Source of the DNA: Acidithiobacillus montserratensis
GTDB lineage: Bacteria > Pseudomonadota > Gammaproteobacteria > Acidithiobacillales > Acidithiobacillaceae
Direction of reading: 5' to 3'
NCBI RefSeq assembly: GCF_018853465.1
Contig: NZ_JABBOU010000002.1
Span: 1 to 20,830, forward strand
DNA: 20,830 bases
The notes under the pieces were generated by a model, which was given only the letters and a program-made list of their open reading frames with translations, was not told the origin of the DNA and made no database searches. The stretch's first letter is position 1. Each line of letters starts with the position of its first letter. A program made the translations under genes and the position numbers. Shown piece after piece: positions 15,969-20,830 of the stretch.

Positions 15969-15973
15969 CTCCT
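15969..15973 (-). promoter_or_regulatory. Ribosome binding site deciding the rbfA TTG start
   Basis: The - strand AGGAG overlaps the infB stop codon TAG (15972-15974) and lies 6 bases before the TTG at 15962. It abuts the alternative TTG at 15968, which makes that one unlikely. Confidence 0.65.
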
Positions 15974-18578
15974 AGACCGTACGCGCGACTTCAGTGGTTT
16001 CGTAGGCCTCAATCACGTCTCCGTTCTTGAGGTCATTGAAATTACGCAGACCGATACCGCACTCGAAACCCTCCCGGACCTCCTTGGCGTCATCTTTGAA
16101 GCGGCGCAGCGAATCCATTTCACCGCTGTGAATCACCACATCCTGACGCAACACCCGGACCTTGGCATTCCGCCGTACCACACCATCAGTCACCATACAC
16201 CCGGCAATGGTCCCCACCTTGGGAACCCGGAAGGTTTCCCGCACTTCGGCATGACCAATGATTTTTTCACGAATCTCCGGAGCCAGCATTCCGCTCATGG
16301 CCGCCTTGACTTCATCCACTGCATCATAAATCACGCTGTGATAGCGGACATCCACGCCGGTACTTTCAATCAGACGTCGGGCCTGAGCTTCGGCCCGGAC
16401 GTTGAAACCGATAACCACCGCCTGGGATGCGGCCGCCAGATTCACGTCCGATTCCGTAATGCCCCCGACCCCCGAATGGATGACCGTGACTTTCACCTCG
16501 GAGGTAGAAAGGCGTTCCAGCGTCGTGGTCAGGGCTTCCACCGAACCCTGCACGTCAGCCTTGATCAGCAAGTTCAACTGCTGCAATTGACCATCTGCGG
16601 CCGCTTCAAAGAGACTTTCCAGGGACGCCTTCTGGTTTTTGGCCAGACGCACATCGCGGAATTTCCCCTGCCGGAACAATGCCACTTCCCGGGCCTTGCG
16701 TTCGTCGGCCACGACCACGACCTCGTCGCCAGCATGAGGAACATCGCTGAGCCCGAGGACTTCGGCTGGCAGACCAGGCCCGACATCCTGAGTATTCTGC
16801 CCGGCATCGTTGACCAGTGCCTTGATACGCCCGAACTGAGCACCGGCCAGGAGCATATCTCCGGCATGCAGGGTTCCCTGCCGCACCAGCACGGTGGCCA
16901 CCACGCCACGCCCACGATCCAGCCGCGATTCGATGACCACGCCCTTGGCGGGACCATTACTCTGCACATCCAGTTCCAGCATTTCCGCCTGCAGCAAAAT
17001 GGCGTCCAGCAGATCATCAATATGCAGACCCGCCTTGGCCGACACATTCACAAACTGGGTATCACCGCCCCATTCTTCAGGCACCACATCATGACCGGCC
17101 AGTTCCTGACGAATGCGTTCAGGATCCACACCCGGTTTGTCGATTTTGTTGACTGCCACCACGATGGGCACCTGCGCCGCCTTGGCATGGTGAATGGCTT
17201 CAATGGTTTGTGGCATGACGCCATCATCGGCAGCCACCACCAGCACCACAATATCCGTGGCCTGGGCGCCACGGGCACGCATGGCCGTAAAAGCCTCGTG
17301 ACCCGGGGTATCGAGAAAGGTCACCATCCCTTTCGGCGTTTCCACATGGTAAGCGCCAATATGCTGGGTAATGCCGCCCGCTTCGCCACTGGCGACCTGG
17401 GCAGAACGGATACGATCAAGCAGCGAGGTTTTACCATGATCCACGTGCCCCATCACCGTAACCACGGGAGGCCGGCGCAACATGATCGGAGCTTCCGACT
17501 GGCTTTCATCCATCAGGAAGGCTTCAGGACTGGTCATGGCAACCATTTTGACCTTGTGCCCCAGTTCCTCGACGACAATAGCCGCCGTTTCCTGGTCTAT
17601 CACCTGATTGATGGTAGCCATCACCCCCATTTTCATCATGGCCTTGATGACATCGGTGGCCTTGATCGCCATGCGGCTGGCCAACTCACCCACGGTAATG
17701 GTTTCCGGAACAGCTACTTCGCGGATGACCGGTGCCATAATGGCCTCACTGCCCATCTGCCCGCCACGATTGCGATTTTTCTTGTCGCCGGGCTTGCGGC
17801 GGCGAGCCAGAGCCTCGGCATTGCCGCCATCCTCATTGCGACGCACTCCGCGCCGTCCGGCACCAGAACGATCGTCATCACTGCGACCAGCCGGACCGGC
17901 TTTTTTACCACGCGGCGGGCTTGCCGGGGCTTTAGCAGGGGCAGCTACGGCGGGACGCGGACGCTCATTGACAGGCGCACGACTCCGCTCCGGCGCAGCC
18001 CGTTCAGAAGCAGGGCGTTCTCCAGGCTGCCGCTCAGTGCGCGGCTTGTTCTCCGTGGCGCGTGCAGCTTCTACCCGAGGAGCTTCGGGTGCGACTACTT
18101 CTTCGGGTTTTTCCGGCTCGGTTGCGGCAACCTCAACCACCGCTGGGACCGGCTCGACAACTGGCACGGCGGCGGGAGTAGCCGCTTCCGGTTCAGGAGA
18201 CAATTGCACCGCTTCGGGCACTATCTCCGCCAGGGGAGTTTCAACTACAGGCGTCTGCTCGACAGACTCATCCACGGCCACTTCACGTTTGACATAGGTC
18301 CGCTTGCGGCGGACTTCCACCTGCACCGTGCGGGATTTTCCGGCGCCCACGGACTGTTTGATTTCCGAAGTACTGGTACGATTCAGCGTGATGCGCCGCA
18401 GCTCACCCCCGCCTTCTCCGTGAGCACTGCGCAACGATGCCAGCAGCCGATGCTTGTCCTCTTCCGTGACCGGATCATCGGCTGTTTTCTTCTTGATGCC
18501 CGCAGCATTCAACTGCTCCAACAAGCGCGCATGGGTTACACCTAATTCAGCTGCAAAATTGGCGACAGTTACCGTCAT
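15972..18578 (-). CDS. infB: Translation initiation factor IF-2
   Basis: IF-2 is the GTPase that brings initiator fMet-tRNA to the 30S subunit and promotes subunit joining. The product has 868 residues (E. coli 890). An N-terminal IF2_N module is visible at about 1-50. A low-complexity Ala/Pro/Glu then Arg/Gly-rich linker spans about 100-270, and a second N module lies near 290-345. The G domain has GHVDHGKTS at 377-385, DTPGHEAF at 423-430 and NKID at 477-480. EF-Tu-like and C-terminal IF-2 domains follow, with [19 protein letters not shown] near the end. AGAGGA precedes the ATG. It lies 53 bases after nusA in the conserved nusA-infB order. E. coli also makes shorter forms from internal starts; I could not identify these here. 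Confidence 0.98.
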   Translation of the reverse strand: MTVTVANFAAELGVTHARLLEQLNAAGIKKKTADDPVTEEDKHRLLASLRSAHGEGGGELRRITLNRTSTSEIKQSVGAGKSRTVQVEVRRKRTYVKREVAVDESVEQTPVVETPLAEIVPEAVQLSPEPEAATPAAVPVVEPVPAVVEVAATEPEKPEEVVAPEAPRVEAARATENKPRTERQPGERPASERAAPERSRAPVNERPRPAVAAPAKAPASPPRGKKAGPAGRSDDDRSGAGRRGVRRNEDGGNAEALARRRKPGDKKNRNRGGQMGSEAIMAPVIREVAVPETITVGELASRMAIKATDVIKAMMKMGVMATINQVIDQETAAIVVEELGHKVKMVAMTSPEAFLMDESQSEAPIMLRRPPVVTVMGHVDHGKTSLLDRIRSAQVASGEAGGITQHIGAYHVETPKGMVTFLDTPGHEAFTAMRARGAQATDIVVLVVAADDGVMPQTIEAIHHAKAAQVPIVVAVNKIDKPGVDPERIRQELAGHDVVPEEWGGDTQFVNVSAKAGLHIDDLLDAILLQAEMLELDVQSNGPAKGVVIESRLDRGRGVVATVLVRQGTLHAGDMLLAGAQFGRIKALVNDAGQNTQDVGPGLPAEVLGLSDVPHAGDEVVVVADERKAREVALFRQGKFRDVRLAKNQKASLESLFEAAADGQLQQLNLLIKADVQGSVEALTTTLERLSTSEVKVTVIHSGVGGITESDVNLAAASQAVVIGFNVRAEAQARRLIESTGVDVRYHSVIYDAVDEVKAAMSGMLAPEIREKIIGHAEVRETFRVPKVGTIAGCMVTDGVVRRNAKVRVLRQDVVIHSGEMDSLRRFKDDAKEVREGFECGIGLRNFNDLKNGDVIEAYETTEVARTV

Positions 18579-18631
18579 AATCCTCTTTCTCCAAAACCAC
18601 CTGTTCGCACAATGCGTTTACAGGGTTCGTA

Positions 18632-20113
18632 TCAAGCAAACCAGGGCGCTCGCGCCTCGAGAATGAGCGCCTTGGCCCGCTGTTCATCAATACTGACCAT
18701 CTCGCACAGTTCACTGGTAGCCAGTTCTGCCAGATCTTCGGCAGTCACCACACCCTTGCTGGCCAGTAAATGGGCAAGACCCTTGTCCATATTTTTCAGT
18801 TGCAGCAAATCTTCGGAAGGTGCACTGAGGGCGACCTGTTCTTCCTGGGCAATGGCCTTGTTCAAAAGCACATCCCTTGCCCGGCGGCGTAATTCGCCGA
18901 CCAGTTCCTCGTCGAGCCCTTCGATTTCCATCATTTCGGCGACAGGCACATAGGCCACCTCTTCAATGGAGGTAAACCCTTCGCTGACCAACAGCTGTGC
19001 CAGATCCTCGTCCACTCCAAGATCCTGAATGAAATGATTGAGGAATTTGGCATCCTCTTCATCTCTTTTGGCCTGAGCCTCTTCTTCCGTCAGGATGTTG
19101 ATGGTCCAACCCGTCAACTGGGTAGCCAGGCGGACATTCTGGCCTCCACGACCAATGGCCTGAGACAGATTTTCGGCATCCACCACTACGTCCATGCTAT
19201 GGGTATTTTCATCCACCACAATGCTGGACACTTCTGCCGGTGACAAGGCATTGATCACATAACTGGCTGGATCTGCCGACCAAATGACTATATCAATCCG
19301 CTCCCCCTTGAGCTCATTGATGACCGTCTGGACCCGATTTCCGCGCAGGCCCACGCAAGCCCCTACCGGATCCACCCGGGGATCATTGGAGCGCACTGCA
19401 AGCTTGGCGCGCAGACCGGGATCACGCGCCGCACCCATGATCTCAATCATTCCGTTGCCGATCTCCGGTACTTCCTGGGCGAACAGCTTGATCAGCAATT
19501 CCGGGCTGATCCGCGACAGGAACAACTGCGGACCGCGCTGCACCCGGCGCACATCCTGGAGATGGGCCTTGACCCGATCACCGGGGCGGATAGCTTCGCG
19601 AGGCATCATTTCTTCTTTGGCCAGCAGGGCTTCCGCCCTGCCCATATCGACAATGGCATTGCCTTTTTCCATACGTTTGACGAGGCCGCTGATGATTTCG
19701 CCCTTACGCAGGGCAAAGTCGGAAACTATCCGATCACGCTCAGCATCCCGCACCTTCTGGACAATCACCTGCTTGGCAGTCTGGGCAGCAATGCGACCAA
19801 ATTCAACCGGAGGCAACACTTCCTCGACAAATCCACCCAGCTCTACATCGGGGCGCAGCGCCTGAGCGGCTTGCCGACGGATCTGCTGATCCGCATCAAA
19901 ATCTTCCGCATCATCAGCTACCACTTCCCACAGACGCCGAGTGACATAATCTCCCGTCTTGCGATCCACATCCACCACAATATGCCAGTCCGCCCCATAT
20001 TTTTTCTTGGATGCCGACACTAGAGAAGCTTCCAGAGCCTGAAAAATAACTTCCCGATCCACATCCTTCTCATGGGCGACGGCATCCGCCAGATAAAGAA
20101 GTTCACGACTCAT
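18632..20113 (-). CDS. nusA: Transcription termination/antitermination factor NusA
   Basis: NusA binds RNA polymerase, promotes pausing and intrinsic termination, and takes part in rRNA and phage-type antitermination. The 493-residue protein (E. coli 495) has the polymerase-binding N-domain (1-130) and an S1 domain (about 135-200, GEIISGLVKR to PQLFLSR). KH1 carries GLRGNR at 256-261 and KH2 carries GRGGQN at 321-326. Two C-terminal acidic AR repeats lie at about 360-420 and 435-490. The two AR repeats are the form found in gammaproteobacteria and near relatives. GAGGAG lies 7 bases before the ATG. It follows rimP by 30 bases. In E. coli NusA represses its own operon; no such site can be shown here, but see the leader hairpin upstream of rimP. 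Confidence 0.98.
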   Translation of the reverse strand: MSRELLYLADAVAHEKDVDREVIFQALEASLVSASKKKYGADWHIVVDVDRKTGDYVTRRLWEVVADDAEDFDADQQIRRQAAQALRPDVELGGFVEEVLPPVEFGRIAAQTAKQVIVQKVRDAERDRIVSDFALRKGEIISGLVKRMEKGNAIVDMGRAEALLAKEEMMPREAIRPGDRVKAHLQDVRRVQRGPQLFLSRISPELLIKLFAQEVPEIGNGMIEIMGAARDPGLRAKLAVRSNDPRVDPVGACVGLRGNRVQTVINELKGERIDIVIWSADPASYVINALSPAEVSSIVVDENTHSMDVVVDAENLSQAIGRGGQNVRLATQLTGWTINILTEEEAQAKRDEEDAKFLNHFIQDLGVDEDLAQLLVSEGFTSIEEVAYVPVAEMMEIEGLDEELVGELRRRARDVLLNKAIAQEEQVALSAPSEDLLQLKNMDKGLAHLLASKGVVTAEDLAELATSELCEMVSIDEQRAKALILEARAPWFA

Positions 20114-20143
20114 TGACTTGCTCCTCTCTGCATATCCGTCCCT

Positions 20144-20605
20144 TTACCATTGGGGTACCAGCTTTGCCTTGTGTATATCATCCAGCGCTAGCAACCAGCG
20201 CCCCTCATTATTTTCAATGACCACTTTCTGGTCCTCCAGCCCCTGTAAAACCCCCAGTAGGCGACGTCGACCCAGATGCACTCCGTGCAAATGCACTTCC
20301 GCATGCTCACCCTGAAACCGCTCAAAATCCCGCAGGGTTTTCAGTGGTCGATCCAGCCCTGGGCTGGAAACTTCCAGACGATAAGCGCCGTTAATGGGGT
20401 TGGCCACATCCAGCCAGACACTCAGTTGCCGACTAACGGCAGCACAATCTTCGATAGTCACTGCTGTTTCGTCCGCTTTTTCAATCAATATCTGTAATGT
20501 CACAGCCCTGCCGTTACGCAGCATCCGCGCATCGACCAGGGCACAGCCTACGGTGCTGACCTGCCGGGCAATTTCCTGATCCAATCGATCTTCCACGTTC
20601 ATCAT
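20144..20605 (-). CDS. rimP: Ribosome maturation factor RimP
   Basis: RimP is needed for 30S subunit maturation, especially in the head region near S12. The product is about 153 residues (E. coli 150). It has the conserved VTIEDCAAVSRQLSVWLD, the family hallmark YRLEVSSPGLDRPL, and a C-terminal LALDDIHKAKLVPQW beta-domain end. The start is uncertain. Two adjacent ATG codons (20605 and 20602) and a GTG at 20596 all follow one AGGGA site. The second ATG is 3 bases and the GTG 9 bases from it, so the true start could be any of the three. A longer frame from a TTG at 20623 runs into the hairpin upstream and is rejected. It heads the nusA-infB operon, as in many bacteria. Confidence 0.93.
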   Translation of the reverse strand: MMNVEDRLDQEIARQVSTVGCALVDARMLRNGRAVTLQILIEKADETAVTIEDCAAVSRQLSVWLDVANPINGAYRLEVSSPGLDRPLKTLRDFERFQGEHAEVHLHGVHLGRRRLLGVLQGLEDQKVVIENNEGRWLLALDDIHKAKLVPQW

Positions 20606-20621
20606 TCCCTGATACAGAAAC

Positions 20622-20649
20622 AAAAAGTGGGCACTTGGCCCACTTTTTT
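20622..20649 (-). terminator. Symmetric hairpin between the 5S gene and rimP
   Basis: AAAAAGTGGGC (20622-20632) and GCCCACTTTTT (20638-20648) form a perfect 11-bp stem with a 5-base loop. Both strands have T-runs on their 3' side, so it could terminate in either direction. On the - strand it ends 17 bases before the rimP ATG pair. It may be a second rRNA terminator or a leader hairpin (attenuator) of the rimP operon. Confidence 0.6.
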
Positions 20650-20653
20650 GCGC

Positions 20654-20682
20654 ATCGTACGCAGTTACTCAAAAAAAATCAA
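20654..20682 (-). promoter_or_regulatory. Candidate promoter for the rimP-nusA-infB operon
   Basis: On the - strand TTGATT (20682-20677) and TACGAT (20659-20654) are separated by 17 bases, each matching 4 of 6 consensus bases. The -35 lies in the U-tract side of the rRNA terminator. Transcripts would begin about at 20647, right at the start of the next hairpin. This is the only promoter-like pair seen in the short gap. Confidence 0.3.
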
Positions 20683-20713
20683 CCCCATCCAAAACGTAAA
20701 CAGATGGGGTTGA
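20671..20713 (-). terminator. Rho-independent terminator of the rRNA operon
   Basis: On the - strand TCAACCCCATC (20713-20703) and GATGGGGTTGA (20689-20679) form a perfect 11-bp stem with a 13-base loop, followed by eight T (20678-20671). It starts about 10 bases after the 5S 3' end. Confidence 0.88.
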
Positions 20714-20721
20714 CGGATATA

Positions 20722-20830
20722 GGTGTCTGGCGGTGACCGACTTTCGCGGAGGGAGGCCCTCAACTATCATAGGCGCTGCAGTGTTTCACGGTCCTGTTCG
20801 GGATGGGAAGGGGTGGTTCCACTGCGCTAT
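20722..20830 (-). rRNA. rrf: 5S ribosomal RNA, 3' part (5' end cut by window edge)
   Basis: The - strand from the window edge shows the 5S hallmarks in order: TAGCGCAGTGG, CCATCCCGAACAG, GTGAAAC, GCGCC, ATGATAGT, and the closing CGCCAGACA. The CCGAAC and GTGAAAC blocks are highly conserved in loops B/C of bacterial 5S rRNA. About 109 of the usual 115-120 bases are present; roughly the first ten are outside. The 3' end is placed near 20722 by the end of the terminal helix sequence, with an error of about 2 bases. An rRNA operon therefore lies to the right and is read toward rimP. Confidence 0.95.

Noticed and set aside
15609..18545. 978-codon open frame on the + strand opposite infB and rbfA
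   Set aside because: It is in register with the sense codons, has no recognisable domain, and is explained by scarcity of TTA/CTA/TCA codons in infB.
20606..20721. tRNA gene between the 5S gene and rimP, as in enteric bacteria
   Set aside because: The gap contains only two hairpins and is too short for a cloverleaf in addition; no T-loop GTTCGANTC sequence was seen.

Overview
The window is bacterial chromosome with dense, ordinary housekeeping content. The protein set is proteobacterial: FabI with an E. coli-like MGF start, E. coli-like DnaQ, RNase HI and GloA/GloB with every catalytic or metal residue in register, NusA with two C-terminal AR repeats, and a YafS-like methyltransferase. An acidophilic sulfur/iron oxidiser such as Acidithiobacillus is my best guess, from general resemblance only. 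I see no transposase, integrase, phage gene, CRISPR array, toxin system or tRNA. No stretch over 300 bases lacks a gene.

Left part (1-3041): the C-terminal end of a LysM-repeat cell-wall protein leads into fabI (fatty acid synthesis). Convergent to fabI is a transaldolase gene. A small DUF2892-type membrane protein follows, with its own candidate promoter. A 167-base leader then precedes lysC.

Arginine/aspartate block (3042-8084, + strand): lysC, argD, argF and argG are packed with overlapping or abutting stop/start codons. gloA follows after 38 bases. A rho-independent terminator for this run lies inside the last codons of the opposing dnaQ gene.

Middle block (8059-12163): dnaQ, rnhA and a YafS-like methyltransferase form a tight - strand unit. 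gloB diverges from it on the + strand. This is the gloB-yafS-rnhA-dnaQ neighbourhood known from E. coli, here with gloA added on the other side. A single M16 zinc peptidase gene converges on gloB.

Right part (12236-20830, - strand): reading leftward come the end of a 5S rRNA gene, its terminator, then rimP-nusA-infB-rbfA-truB-rpsO-pnp, closed by a 12-bp hairpin terminator. This is the conserved transcription/translation/RNA-decay cluster. Several starts in it are non-ATG (pnp TTG, rbfA TTG), and ribosome binding sites repeatedly overlap the preceding stop codon, which suggests translational coupling.

I found no convincing undescribed system. The points most worth a second look are regulatory: the rRNA operon end abutting the nusA operon with a hairpin in the presumed rimP leader, the terminator embedded in dnaQ, the structured lysC leader without a Shine-Dalgarno sequence, and the direct repeats flanking the pnp terminator.
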